Origin: JAUPKT01 sp964427855
GTDB lineage: Bacteria; Desulfobacterota; Desulfomonilia; Desulfomonilales; Desulfomonilaceae
Reading direction: 5' to 3'
Length of the DNA: 64,000 nt
Assembly: GCA_964427855.1 (NCBI GenBank)
Contig: CAYRVH010000015.1
Coordinates: 1-64,000, forward strand
Shown here: piece by piece, positions 53,864 through 62,767 of the stretch
Layout: each line of letters starts with the position of its first letter
Numbering within the stretch: the stretch's first letter is position 1
Position numbers and translations under genes: made by a program
Notes under the pieces: model-generated
The model's database searches: none
What the model was told of the DNA's origin: nothing
Seen by the model: only the letters and a program-made list of their open reading frames with translations

Positions 53864-54811
53864 ATGGGCAGATATTTTTCAGACAACGCTGATTCCACAG
53901 GAGGCACTCCACTAGTACGCCTCACTCGGGTGTGCGGTCAAGGACAGAATAGCCGTTTCCATGATAAGAGACGCTATTCGGTCAAGGACAGAATAGCCGT
54001 TTCCATGATAAGAGACGCGGAAGAGCGTGGTCTGCTTAATGCAGACATCGAGATCGTGGAACCGACCAGCGGTAATACTGGCATAGGATTGGCATTTGTG
54101 TGCGCCCTCAAAGGATATTCGCTCACGTTGACGATGCCGGAGACCATGAGCATCGAGCGGCGCAAGGTGTTGAGGATGTTCGGGGCTAATCTCGTGTTGA
54201 CAGAGGGGTCCCTCGGTATGAAAGGAGCTGTTGACAAGGCAACAGAAATAGTAGAGCGAAACCCTCAACGATACTTCATGCCGCAACAGTTCAAAAACCC
54301 CGCGAACCCTTTGGCCCACGAGCTGACCACAGGGCCGGAGATATGGGAAGCCACGGGAGGCGACATAGACGTCTTTGTCAGCGGCGTTGGCACAGGCGGC
54401 ACTATTACCGGCGTGACGCGGTTTCTGCGGAATGTCAAAGGAAAAAACGTTTACACCGTCGCTGTCGAACCGATGGAAAGCCCAGTCATCGCCCAGACAC
54501 TCGCGGGTAAAGTCCCGGTACCAGGACCCCACAAAATCCAAGGAATCGGCGCGGGCTTTATTCCAGACATCCTCGATCTCAATTGCATCGATGACGTCCA
54601 GCACGTATCAAGCGCTGAAGCCGTGGAATACGCGCGCCTTTTGGCGCGCTCAGAAGGACTCCTTTGTGGTATATCGTCAGGCGCTGCCGTGTTGGCTGCA
54701 ATCAGGATAGCTGAAAGAAAAGAATTTGAAGGCAGTACCATCGTCGTAGTTCTTCCCAGCGCCGGCGAACGATACCTCAGTTCGGTGTTGTTTGAGGGTA
54801 TTCAAGGTTGA
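53864..54811 (+). CDS. cysK: Cysteine synthase, N-terminal segment disturbed
   Basis: This PLP enzyme makes cysteine from O-acetylserine and sulfide. The ribosome site AAGGAGG is excellent. STGGTPLVRLTRV near residue 10, the PLP Lys in SVKDRIAVSMI near 40, PTSGNTGIG near 65, the phosphate-binding GTGGTITG near 172 and GISSGAAVLAA near 265 are present. About 20 family residues normally between RLTRV and SVKD are missing. In their place is a 44-base copy of the next segment read in another frame (GQGQNSRFHDKRR). The protein as written is about 315 residues and may not fold properly. Assembly error is the simplest explanation. Confidence 0.9.
   Translation: MGRYFSDNADSTGGTPLVRLTRVCGQGQNSRFHDKRRYSVKDRIAVSMIRDAEERGLLNADIEIVEPTSGNTGIGLAFVCALKGYSLTLTMPETMSIERRKVLRMFGANLVLTEGSLGMKGAVDKATEIVERNPQRYFMPQQFKNPANPLAHELTTGPEIWEATGGDIDVFVSGVGTGGTITGVTRFLRNVKGKNVYTVAVEPMESPVIAQTLAGKVPVPGPHKIQGIGAGFIPDILDLNCIDDVQHVSSAEAVEYARLLARSEGLLCGISSGAAVLAAIRIAERKEFEGSTIVVVLPSAGERYLSSVLFEGIQG
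53935..54018. repeat. Imperfect tandem duplication, 40 bp copies, period 44
   Basis: The 40 bases at 53935-53974 repeat at 53979-54018, separated by the four bases TATT, inside cysK. The period is not a multiple of three, so the first copy is read out of frame. It replaces conserved cysK sequence rather than simply adding to it. The structure is like 1898-2013. Confidence 0.95.
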
Positions 54812-54856
54812 TTCAAACTTTTTCGTTCAAATCTGAAAATGCAAGCGGGAGCGCCA

Positions 54857-55285
54857 ATGAACGTGCGAAGTGATTGCATCTTTTGTAAAATAGTGGCCGG
54901 GGAGATTCCCTGCACAAAGGTGTTTGAGGACAGCCTAGTCTTCTCGTTTATGGACATTTGTCCGCTAAACAAAGGACATCTCCTCGTCATCCCCAAAGAG
55001 CATTTTGAAACAATTCTCGATATTCCTCCCGCCGTGTATGGTCATGTGGCCTCAGTTGTCTGCCGCATTGCCAAGGCAATACAGAATGCTCTCGCTCCTG
55101 AAGGTATGAACGTGATGCAGCTCAACGGGAGAGCCGGCAATCAAGTCGTACCTCACGTGCACATCCATTTGGTTCCTCGATGGAATGGCGACGGTTTGGC
55201 GATTTGCGGCTGGGAGCCTGTGCGGGGGGACGGCGAGGAGATAGCCTCGGCTGCCCAGCTTATCAGATCGAAAATACTCGACTAA
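54857..55285 (+). CDS. HIT-family nucleotide hydrolase
   Basis: This is a histidine-triad protein of about 142 residues, which hydrolyses or transfers nucleotidyl groups. CIFCKIVAGEIP near residue 8 and the catalytic triad HVHIHLVPRW near 105 are both present. The ATG at 54857 has GGGAG five bases upstream; an ATG at 54839 is also open. The N-terminal CxxC (CIFC) with a downstream His pattern may bind zinc as in many HIT proteins. It lies between cysK and a CDP-alcohol phosphotransferase on the same strand with tight spacing. It is probably a housekeeping enzyme. Confidence 0.93.
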   Translation: MNVRSDCIFCKIVAGEIPCTKVFEDSLVFSFMDICPLNKGHLLVIPKEHFETILDIPPAVYGHVASVVCRIAKAIQNALAPEGMNVMQLNGRAGNQVVPHVHIHLVPRWNGDGLAICGWEPVRGDGEEIASAAQLIRSKILD

Positions 55286-55294
55286 AATGACCGA

Positions 55295-56866
55295 ATGATC
55301 AACTCTTCGGAAGACAAATCCAAAAGCATTGATAAGAGGTCGCCGACCGAATTCTTTCATTATTTTGGCAAAGATCGGGTCATTCAATTTTGGCTGAGGG
55401 AAAAACGTACCCACCTTTTCGCCTTCCTGTTCACTCGCTTCCAACGTTGGGGACTGGTTCCTGATACCATCTCGTACATAGGCATTGCGTGTCTGGCCGG
55501 GGTTGTCCTTTATTTTGTAAGGGATCCCCTCGTGGCGTTCCTTTTCCTGCTTGCTCACATTGCGTGCGACGGTCTCGACGGCGCATTTGCTCGCCATAGC
55601 GGTCTTGCGTCACAATCCGGCGCCTTCACGGATTTGGTATGCGATCAACTCGGTATGATCGTCGTAGGTCTCATGGCCATCTTTCACCACATGGTCTCGC
55701 CCCTTCTTGGCGCGGTGTACGTCACCTTATATCTCATTGTGGTGGTCTTTGGCGTCATTATCAACGTGATGGGACTCAAAACCCGCATCACCATTACCAG
55801 CAAGTATTTCATGTATGGCGTATATGGGCTCTGGTCTGGATGGGAGATCAACTTCTTCCCATGGCTCCTCTCCTTTTTCTCTGTGATTATGGTCTTCGAG
55901 GTCATTGTTGGCTATATACGCCTGAAGAGAGGCCTGAGAAAGAGATTCGATTCAACCATCGATTTCGCCGATGGCAGTCGTCTCTCAGGACGCATTCATC
56001 GATTGCTGAACATAACGCTTCCCATTCTAGTCTTGTTCGCAATTCTTGTGTACGCCAATATAATTCCCATTCAGGCCATCTTTGCGCACCCCACGGAAGC
56101 AGACTCGTGGGAAGAAGGACCGCTCATTGTCTCTGCGGAGGAAAATGTGGAGATCCTCGGACTGAGCGCCCATGATAACCGTATCACCACAATGGTCCGG
56201 TTGGAGGACGGTGGCATCGAGGTCAGACGATTCCTCAATCTCGACCAAGCCGTATTTGAAAGCTTTACAATCCCCGACTACGTAAATCCCTCTTTTAGTT
56301 CGTTTCCGGTGGAAGGGGACACCTTGTTTGTGGCCGACACATCCACTAGGCTCTTGCTCGGCATTGATATGGAAGCATCGCTCGCAACTCGGAAGGCGGT
56401 TATCGTGATGACTTTGCCGCTGGGATACCTCAGAGTCACTGCCATGACCACTGTGGATTGGGACGCAAAAAAGATGTGGCTTGTGGCTAATTATTTGTAT
56501 ACGCGAAAAACGTATCTCATAGATCCGGAGAAAGCGCTTAAGAAAGGGTACATTTTGGGTGGGGTGGTGGCCTCATATTCCAATGGATCATTCCCCGCCG
56601 GTCTTACCGCCGTGAGGCAGACCATTTTTGAGCTGAACAAAGCGCCTCTTAATCCTTTGATTTTCCGAGCGTCTTTGAAAAGGATGGTGCGCGGCAAGAG
56701 CTTGATTGAAGCCTCGCAGATGCGACTTGCGCCGCCGCGGCCTGATGCCATGGGGCCAGTGCAATGCGACGGATATCTGATCATGCTTTCCCCGGAAGGT
56801 CGCATATACCGAACATCTCTGCAGAAATACCTCCCTCGAGATCAAGGCAAACAACCGAACACCTAA
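55295..56866 (+). CDS. CDP-alcohol phosphotransferase fused to a C-terminal extracytoplasmic domain
   Basis: This 523-residue protein has two parts. Residues 40-235 are a CDP-alcohol phosphotransferase with five or more helices and the complete metal motif DG-x2-AR-x8-G-x3-D-x3-D (from DGAFAR to DLVCD, near residues 90-112). The enzyme transfers a phosphoalcohol or phospholipid group from a CDP-activated donor. Another helix near 245-260 (ILVLFAILVYANIIP) leads into residues 265-523, a beta-rich region with repeated strands (GLSAHDNRITTMVRLEDGG, VDWDAKKMWLVANYL). It looks like a beta-propeller-type or sensor domain outside the membrane. I do not know this combination from any family. It starts ten bases after the HIT gene and precedes lepA. 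Confidence 0.78.
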   Translation: MINSSEDKSKSIDKRSPTEFFHYFGKDRVIQFWLREKRTHLFAFLFTRFQRWGLVPDTISYIGIACLAGVVLYFVRDPLVAFLFLLAHIACDGLDGAFARHSGLASQSGAFTDLVCDQLGMIVVGLMAIFHHMVSPLLGAVYVTLYLIVVVFGVIINVMGLKTRITITSKYFMYGVYGLWSGWEINFFPWLLSFFSVIMVFEVIVGYIRLKRGLRKRFDSTIDFADGSRLSGRIHRLLNITLPILVLFAILVYANIIPIQAIFAHPTEADSWEEGPLIVSAEENVEILGLSAHDNRITTMVRLEDGGIEVRRFLNLDQAVFESFTIPDYVNPSFSSFPVEGDTLFVADTSTRLLLGIDMEASLATRKAVIVMTLPLGYLRVTAMTTVDWDAKKMWLVANYLYTRKTYLIDPEKALKKGYILGGVVASYSNGSFPAGLTAVRQTIFELNKAPLNPLIFRASLKRMVRGKSLIEASQMRLAPPRPDAMGPVQCDGYLIMLSPEGRIYRTSLQKYLPRDQGKQPNT

Positions 56867-56894
56867 TTGACGAAAATAGTCGAGAACAACCATC

Positions 56895-58694
56895 ATGGAC
56901 AACATCCGGAATTTTGGCATCATCGCCCACATCGATCATGGTAAATCCACGCTTGCCGATAGGCTGCTCCAGATGACCGGGGTCGTGGGAGATCACGAAT
57001 TTCGCGAACAGATGCTGGATACCATGGACATCGAGCGAGAGCGAGGGATTACAATTAAGAGTCAGACGGTGGCGTTGCCATATAGGGCATTAGACGGAAA
57101 AGACTACGTGCTCAATCTCATCGATACGCCAGGCCACGCTGACTTCTCTTATGAAGTCTCTCGCGCCCTTGTCTCCTGCGAAGGAGCCCTGCTTGTCGTA
57201 GACGCCAGCCAAGGGGTGCAGGCTCAGACGCTTGCGAACTTCTACATGGCCTTGGAGCAAGACCTCGAGATTATACCGGTTATCAACAAGATAGACTTGC
57301 CCTCTGCGGACATCGAACGGGTCAAGGTTCAAATCGAAAAAGACTTGGGGCTCGACCCCGAGACCGCGGTTCTCATTTCTGCGAAAGAAGGTATCGGGAT
57401 AGACCTCGTACTGGAAACCATCGTGGCAAAAATCCCGCCCCCGAAAGGAGATATCCTCGCTCCATTGAGAGCCCTGATTTTCGACTCACACTGGGATTCA
57501 TATCGGGGCGCGATCGTGCACCTGCGGATATTTGACGGAGAGGTTCGGCCTGGTCAGATCATTCGATTCTGGTCCAATGGCGCGGTGTATAGGGTGGAGG
57601 AAACAGGAATCTTTTTGCTCGAGCGACAACCCACCAAAGTTTTGCGCGCCGGAGAGGTAGGATATATCATTGCGGGGATTAAAACTGTCAGCGATACAAG
57701 GATAGGAGACACAGTAACCCTTGATGAGCAACCCTGTCGAGAGCCTTTGCGCGGCTTCCAACTTGTAAAGCCAGTGGTTTTTTCTTCCTTCTATCCCGTG
57801 TCGTCAGACGATTACGATGAATTGGCCGAGTCTCTCGCCAAACTGAAACTCAACGATGCGTCGCTCACTTTCGAAAAAGACCACTCCACTGCATTGGGGC
57901 ACGGTTTCCGATGCGGATTTCTGGGGCTCCTGCATCTCGAGGTGGTTCAGGAAAGGCTGGAACGCGAATTCGGGCTTTCGTTAATCCTCACCGCTCCCTC
58001 TGTCCAATATGTGGTCCTGCTCAAAGATGGGACGGATGTGGTGATCGACAACCCCGCAAAATATCCTGATCCGGCTCTCATCCAGGCGGCCAAAGAGCCT
58101 TTTATCCGAGCTTCCATCATCCTCCCGGAACAGTACCTTGGCAGCGTCATAAGTCTGTGTATAGAACGACGAGGTGTTCAAAAAAACATCCATTACCTTG
58201 GTGCCAACAGGGTGGAATTGGTATTCGATCTCCCCCTGGCGGAGGTCCTATTCGACTTTTACGACAGACTCAAATCGGTATCCCGGGGATACGCGTCATT
58301 CGATTACGAATTTCTCGAATACCGAGAGACCGAGTTAGTAAAAGTCGATATTCTTGTGGCTGGCGAAAAGGTTGATGCCCTGTCCATGCTTGTACACCGC
58401 AACAGGGCGTACACGCGAGCCAGAAAGGCGTGCGAAAAACTGAAGGAGGAAATCCCGAGGCAGTTGTTCAAAGTGGCCATACAAGGCGCGATCGGGGGAA
58501 AAATCATTGCGCGGGAGACGGTATCAGCGCTCAGAAAAGATGTGACCGCGAAATGCTATGGGGGTGATATTACTCGTAAAAAGAAATTGCTGGAAAAGCA
58601 AAAAGAAGGGAAGAAGCGGATGAAGCAAGTCGGCAATGTGGTCATCCCACAGTCAGCCTTTTTGGCGGTCCTCAAGATTTCCGACGAAGATTGA
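56895..58694 (+). CDS. lepA: Elongation factor 4 (LepA)
   Basis: This 599-residue translational GTPase back-translocates ribosomes. The GTPase motifs are all present: AHIDHGKSTLADRL near residue 10, DTPGHADF near 78 and NKIDLPSAD near 132. The LepA-specific C-terminal domain ends with GGDITRKKKLLEKQKEGKKRMK near 555-577 (named by its ends). The length equals the family norm. It starts 28 bases after the CDP-alcohol phosphotransferase gene with a weak ribosome site. A housekeeping gene; nothing is unusual. Confidence 0.98.
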   Translation: MDNIRNFGIIAHIDHGKSTLADRLLQMTGVVGDHEFREQMLDTMDIERERGITIKSQTVALPYRALDGKDYVLNLIDTPGHADFSYEVSRALVSCEGALLVVDASQGVQAQTLANFYMALEQDLEIIPVINKIDLPSADIERVKVQIEKDLGLDPETAVLISAKEGIGIDLVLETIVAKIPPPKGDILAPLRALIFDSHWDSYRGAIVHLRIFDGEVRPGQIIRFWSNGAVYRVEETGIFLLERQPTKVLRAGEVGYIIAGIKTVSDTRIGDTVTLDEQPCREPLRGFQLVKPVVFSSFYPVSSDDYDELAESLAKLKLNDASLTFEKDHSTALGHGFRCGFLGLLHLEVVQERLEREFGLSLILTAPSVQYVVLLKDGTDVVIDNPAKYPDPALIQAAKEPFIRASIILPEQYLGSVISLCIERRGVQKNIHYLGANRVELVFDLPLAEVLFDFYDRLKSVSRGYASFDYEFLEYRETELVKVDILVAGEKVDALSMLVHRNRAYTRARKACEKLKEEIPRQLFKVAIQGAIGGKIIARETVSALRKDVTAKCYGGDITRKKKLLEKQKEGKKRMKQVGNVVIPQSAFLAVLKISDED

Positions 58695-58745
58695 GACCAG
58701 GCCGGCGCCCTGGCCCAGCGAAAAAAGTTCCCTTGTTCGCTCCGC

Positions 58746-58940
58746 CTAAGCCATCAACCAGCGATACAGCACGCTGGCAATGAGAATGATAGCGCCGGCT
58801 GCGAGCAGATAAGGCGCCGCGCTCACCTCTTCCATGGTTTTCTGGTCGGTCTGCTGGGAGGTGCACCCTGCTGAACATGATTCGCATTTATGATCTTCGC
58901 TCACGAGCTCGTTGGTACTCCTTTTATGCCATTCACACAT
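58746..58940 (-). CDS. Small Cys-rich single-helix membrane protein, 64 residues
   Basis: This is an unrecognised small protein. A hydrophilic N-terminus carries a Cys cluster (CESCSAGCTSQQ near residue 19, with another Cys at residue 2). A single hydrophobic helix lies near the C-terminus (LLAAGAIILIASVLYRWL). The Cys cluster suggests metal binding or redox chemistry at the membrane. An in-frame GTG at residue 13 could be the real start. The gene lies alone on the minus strand between lepA and an uncharacterised membrane protein. The organised Cys/TM layout argues against a chance frame, but the evidence is moderate. Confidence 0.5.
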   Translation of the reverse strand: MCEWHKRSTNELVSEDHKCESCSAGCTSQQTDQKTMEEVSAAPYLLAAGAIILIASVLYRWLMA

Positions 58941-59047
58941 TCATACTATGTCATTATCACTATGACAATCCAAGTTCCGATGTGGTTTGCGAAAATCGCT
59001 GAGAATTGAAGTAAGGGGGCCTGAGCCCTACAGGCGCCACGGCAATG

Positions 59048-60340
59048 CTAGTCTTTGTCTCGATCGGGAGACAGAGAAGTATGCGAGAGAATATCTGCTT
59101 TTACCGCCTCAAGCTCTTCCCGTATAGACTCGCGACTATGGTGGATGAATATTTCGCTTTTAGCGATTCTATCCTGCAAGACCTGAATTTTGGGGAGCAA
59201 GAAAAAGATGATGTACCCTGCAAGTACGGCAAGCACGCCTATATTTACGCCGAGCGCGATCCATATCTTGACGTCTGACGAGCTCGTCCGCGGCGTGACA
59301 ACCTCCCGTTCTGACCCATGGCCTGCCGGCGTGGAAGCAGCGTCCGAGGCAGCGGGCGGCTTTCTCGTTTGGCTGGGCGATTGCGCCGAGGCCGAAAGGG
59401 GCGTCGCCTCTAATCTACTCGGCGTCTCCGCCGGTACCCCTGACAAGTCCGAAGCAACAGTGATGGGCACTCGCAAGGTGTCCTTGACTGTCGTCCCCTG
59501 ATGTACACGAATTAAGATGTTCTTCCCATTGATCATGGCCAACTGGATTGGATCGGGTTCCGGGATCAACACCACGAAAACCCCGGAATCCGGCGGCATG
59601 GTAAATCTCTTCCAGGCTTCCCGAGGTATCTTGGTTTGTTCAGGCTTTTTTATGATTTGGTAATATAGAAGACCCTTTTCCGGCAGTTCGATACCCACCA
59701 CCTGGTTTGCCCCTGATCTATTGTCGATATTGAGTATTTCCCCTTTCTTGAAATTGGTTTCATTAAATACAATGGTCTGTTTGTCGATGTTGAGCGATAC
59801 GTCTCTCCCATGCCCCATCTGCACCGTGCGGTCCTTTTCGGTCACGGATTGGGAAGAGACGAGGAGCATGTCGTCCACATGGATGTCGAAGAGATCAGAA
59901 AGAGACTTTCCTGCGAAAAGGTTGCGATTGGACTTATCGAGAATCCTCACCTCTATGGATTTCCCCATGGCGTCTTCAAATCGTCTCGTGGTAGGATCAT
60001 ATCTGGGCCCGGCAAATTGAACTTCTTTACCCGCTTTTCCCGCGCTGTTCACCCATTCCATGTTCAGCAGACCAACATTTCTGATGAGCGTGGCGTTTTT
60101 CGGGTTGAGCGTGATAGCGAGCGAGCGAAACCGATCCTGGGGATTCACCTTTTTAAGGACGACCTCTTTGTTCCCTACGGTGATGTCCAAGCGCGGTTGA
60201 AAATTTCCCGCGGCGTCTTTCACTCCATAGACCTCGGCCGCTGCGTCTTTTGACAGTACAAACAACAGAGCGGAAATGAGGACGGCGCTCAAGAGGCGTC
60301 TGCTGTTCTTGCCAGGATTCGGGTGATTCGAGAAGTCCAT
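59048..60340 (-). CDS. Uncharacterised periplasmic/membrane protein with C-terminal helix
   Basis: This 430-residue protein has a cleavable-looking signal (LLSAVLISALLFVLSKDAAA). A beta-rich periplasmic region (residues 40-285) follows, with an LFAGKSLSDLFDIHVDDM segment near 140. A Pro/Ser/Thr/Ala-rich linker (about 290-350) comes next, then one transmembrane helix (ALGVNIGVLAVLAGYIIFFLL near 360) and a short coiled-coil cytoplasmic tail (RESIREELEAVKADIL). The layout is that of an envelope anchor: an exported binding domain on a flexible stalk, tied to the inner membrane. I do not recognise the family or see a catalytic motif. It stands alone. Confidence 0.6.
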   Translation of the reverse strand: MDFSNHPNPGKNSRRLLSAVLISALLFVLSKDAAAEVYGVKDAAGNFQPRLDITVGNKEVVLKKVNPQDRFRSLAITLNPKNATLIRNVGLLNMEWVNSAGKAGKEVQFAGPRYDPTTRRFEDAMGKSIEVRILDKSNRNLFAGKSLSDLFDIHVDDMLLVSSQSVTEKDRTVQMGHGRDVSLNIDKQTIVFNETNFKKGEILNIDNRSGANQVVGIELPEKGLLYYQIIKKPEQTKIPREAWKRFTMPPDSGVFVVLIPEPDPIQLAMINGKNILIRVHQGTTVKDTLRVPITVASDLSGVPAETPSRLEATPLSASAQSPSQTRKPPAASDAASTPAGHGSEREVVTPRTSSSDVKIWIALGVNIGVLAVLAGYIIFFLLPKIQVLQDRIAKSEIFIHHSRESIREELEAVKADILSHTSLSPDRDKD

Positions 60341-60624
60341 GAGTCACAACCAGTTGCAGCTCGTGCCTGGAAAGCGCAACCTTTTCTGAAGGATAGCTTA
60401 TCTTATCAGGGAAAACGCCGAAAATCAATGAATAAGTTTGTAACTTAGAGCTGCTGATCATTATAATGAACAGCAAGAAGCCGATGCCTCGATGCGGCTG
60501 AGAACACGCGCCCACTCCAGCGAATGTGGGGTGTTAACCAAGTCCTGCATGCAAACCTAGGTCGTGACTGACAAACTCAGACCGCATCTTGCGGTGGAAC
60601 GGTCTCTCAACGGAGTGTGAATTG

Positions 60625-61788
60625 ATGTCGAAACTCGAAACGCTTATTTCACAAAAATCTCAAAACATTCCTCCCTTCTTGGTCATGGACGTGCTCGAGC
60701 GAGCTGTCGAGATGGAGCGGGCTGGGGAAGATGTGGTTCACCTTGAAGTCGGGGAACCCGATTTCGATACCCCTGTGAACATTGTCCAGGCAGGCGTCGA
60801 AGCGCTGCGTTCGGGCAGGACCCATTACACCCCAAGCGTCGGAATCCATGAACTTCGGGAGGCCATCGCGCGCCGCTGTGAAACTACGTACGGAGTGAAC
60901 ATCGATCCGGGTTGCGTGGTCGTGACATCCGGATGCTCGCCGGCACTTCTCCTTGCCCTTGCTTCCATTATCGATGATGGCTCCGAGGTCATCCTCTCCG
61001 ACCCCCATTATGCCTGTTACCCCAATTTTATCCGTTTTCTTGGAGGCTTGCCTGTATTCGTGCGAACAACTGCGGCAGACGGGTTTCAAATGGATCCCGA
61101 CTGCGTGAAAACAATGATCAACAACAAGACCAAGGCCATTCTTATCAACTCCCCTTCAAATCCTACCGGCACGCTTCTCGAGCCTGAACGCATACAAGCG
61201 CTGTCATATCTTGGCGTCCCCATCATTTCAGACGAGATTTACCATGGTCTTGTGTACGAAGGAATGGAGCACTCCATACTTGAATACACAGATAAGTGCT
61301 TTGCTATCAATGGTTTTTCGAAGCTCTATGCGATGACCGGGTGGAGGCTGGGATATGTCATCTGCCCCCCTGCGTTTGTGAGGCCGCTCCAGAAAATGAT
61401 CCAGAACTTTTTCATCAGCCCCGCCGACTTTGTCCAATGGGCAGGCTTGGAGGCCCTGAGCAAAAGCTCCCAGGCCACGGCAATCATGAAAAACACGTTT
61501 AATGAACGTAGGATCTACATGCTCAAACGATTGAGAGATATCGGCTTCCAGATCGATGTCGATCCGACCGCCGCCTTCTATATCTTGGCCGATGCCAGAC
61601 GGTTCTCACGGGATTCTTATACGTTCGCCTTTGACATTCTCGAGGAGACAGGGGTAGGCGTAGCCCCTGGTATTGATTTTGGCGAAACCGCCGAGGGGTA
61701 TCTCCGCTTTTCTTATACCAACTCTTTAGAGTTGATCAAGAAAGCCCTCGACAGGATCGAGCTGTACATCCGACAGCGATTCGGTTAG
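60625..61788 (+). CDS. Class I/II aminotransferase
   Basis: This 387-residue PLP aminotransferase (AspC/aromatic family) has VVTSGCSPALLLAL near residue 105, the NSPSNPTGT block near 175, the PLP Lys in GFSKLYAMTGWRLGY near 235 and the substrate-binding Arg in GYLRFSY near 365. The ATG at 60625 has GGAG nine bases upstream and is preferred over a longer frame. It probably transaminates aspartate, aromatic or branched-chain amino acids with a 2-oxo acid. It is isolated, about 190 bases before rsmE. Confidence 0.92.
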   Translation: MSKLETLISQKSQNIPPFLVMDVLERAVEMERAGEDVVHLEVGEPDFDTPVNIVQAGVEALRSGRTHYTPSVGIHELREAIARRCETTYGVNIDPGCVVVTSGCSPALLLALASIIDDGSEVILSDPHYACYPNFIRFLGGLPVFVRTTAADGFQMDPDCVKTMINNKTKAILINSPSNPTGTLLEPERIQALSYLGVPIISDEIYHGLVYEGMEHSILEYTDKCFAINGFSKLYAMTGWRLGYVICPPAFVRPLQKMIQNFFISPADFVQWAGLEALSKSSQATAIMKNTFNERRIYMLKRLRDIGFQIDVDPTAAFYILADARRFSRDSYTFAFDILEETGVGVAPGIDFGETAEGYLRFSYTNSLELIKKALDRIELYIRQRFG

Positions 61789-61974
61789 GCGCCGCGCATC
61801 GCAAGGCCCCGCGCAGGGCAGTTGGGAACTCGCCTCGTGCAGCCTTGCACGCTCTGTCCACGTCACGGTCATGTGAGCCGGTCTTAACAAGATAGATGCG
61901 ACGACGATGACGCCGAACGTCGATCTATAGAGGACCATGGCAGTGAATACCTTTGACCAAAGAGAGACTTCAAC

Positions 61975-62733
61975 ATGCGAATCCTTAGGGTGGTTGCGTC
62001 CAATGAAGAATTCCGCCAAGGCAGTATAATCTTCTCGAAACGCAACAGTCGGCATCTCCGGCTTGTGCTCCGACGTCAACGAGGGGACCAGATACACGTA
62101 CTGTACGCCGGGGAGACGTACCTCGTCGAGCTCGGGGAGTATAAGGGTGGAACTGTACACGGCAAAATCATCCGCAAAGTCGATATTGCCCCAGCAAGCA
62201 CACTGCACATCTCCTTGGCTTTTTCTTGCATTCGGCCCGCGCCCACGGAAGAAATCCTTCGACACGGTACAGAACTCGGAATAAACGAATTCTTCCCCGT
62301 CCTTGCTGAACGGTCAAACCGCAAACCTCTGCAAGCCAAAGATCGGTGGCGACATATCATAGAATCGGCGGTGTCGCAGTGTGGGAGAATCGACGCGCCG
62401 ACGATACAGGATCCCCTTGCCCTGCCGGATTTCTTACACGCAATACCGCATCCTGCAACACGCCTGGTTCTATCCACGGAAGAAAATAGCCCCAGCATGT
62501 TGTCCGCTCTCGGCAATCAGCTCTTGGATCGGGTGACGATTCTTGCTGGACCGGAAGGCGGCTTTGCCGACAGAGAAAAGCGGCTCATTCTCGAGGTCGG
62601 CTTTCAACCAGCAAGCCTCGGTGGTAATATTTTGCGGACAGAGACCGCTGCCCTGGCGGCTGTGAGCATTGTGTCGGCTTGGCGCAATTGGATGGCAGCG
62701 AGTACACAGATGCTTTCGCAGACCAATCGATGA
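61975..62733 (+). CDS. rsmE: 16S rRNA m3U1498 methyltransferase
   Basis: This SPOUT-family enzyme methylates U1498 of 16S rRNA with SAM. The product has 252 residues, the normal length. An N-terminal PUA-like RNA-binding region is followed by the SPOUT knot with LAGPEGGFADREK near residue 195 and the terminal LGGNILRTETAALAAVSI near 218. The preceding bases AGAGAGAC act as a weak ribosome site. Housekeeping; nothing is unusual. Confidence 0.95.
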   Translation: MRILRVVASNEEFRQGSIIFSKRNSRHLRLVLRRQRGDQIHVLYAGETYLVELGEYKGGTVHGKIIRKVDIAPASTLHISLAFSCIRPAPTEEILRHGTELGINEFFPVLAERSNRKPLQAKDRWRHIIESAVSQCGRIDAPTIQDPLALPDFLHAIPHPATRLVLSTEENSPSMLSALGNQLLDRVTILAGPEGGFADREKRLILEVGFQPASLGGNILRTETAALAAVSIVSAWRNWMAASTQMLSQTNR

Positions 62734-62767
62734 CGGGCGCAAGACCCTTATCGGAAAGGCAGCCTGC

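Noticed and set aside
58700..58745. Possible terminator after lepA (CCAGG/CCTGG stem)
   Set aside because: The stem is only five pairs and is followed by A-rich, not U-rich, sequence on the plus strand.
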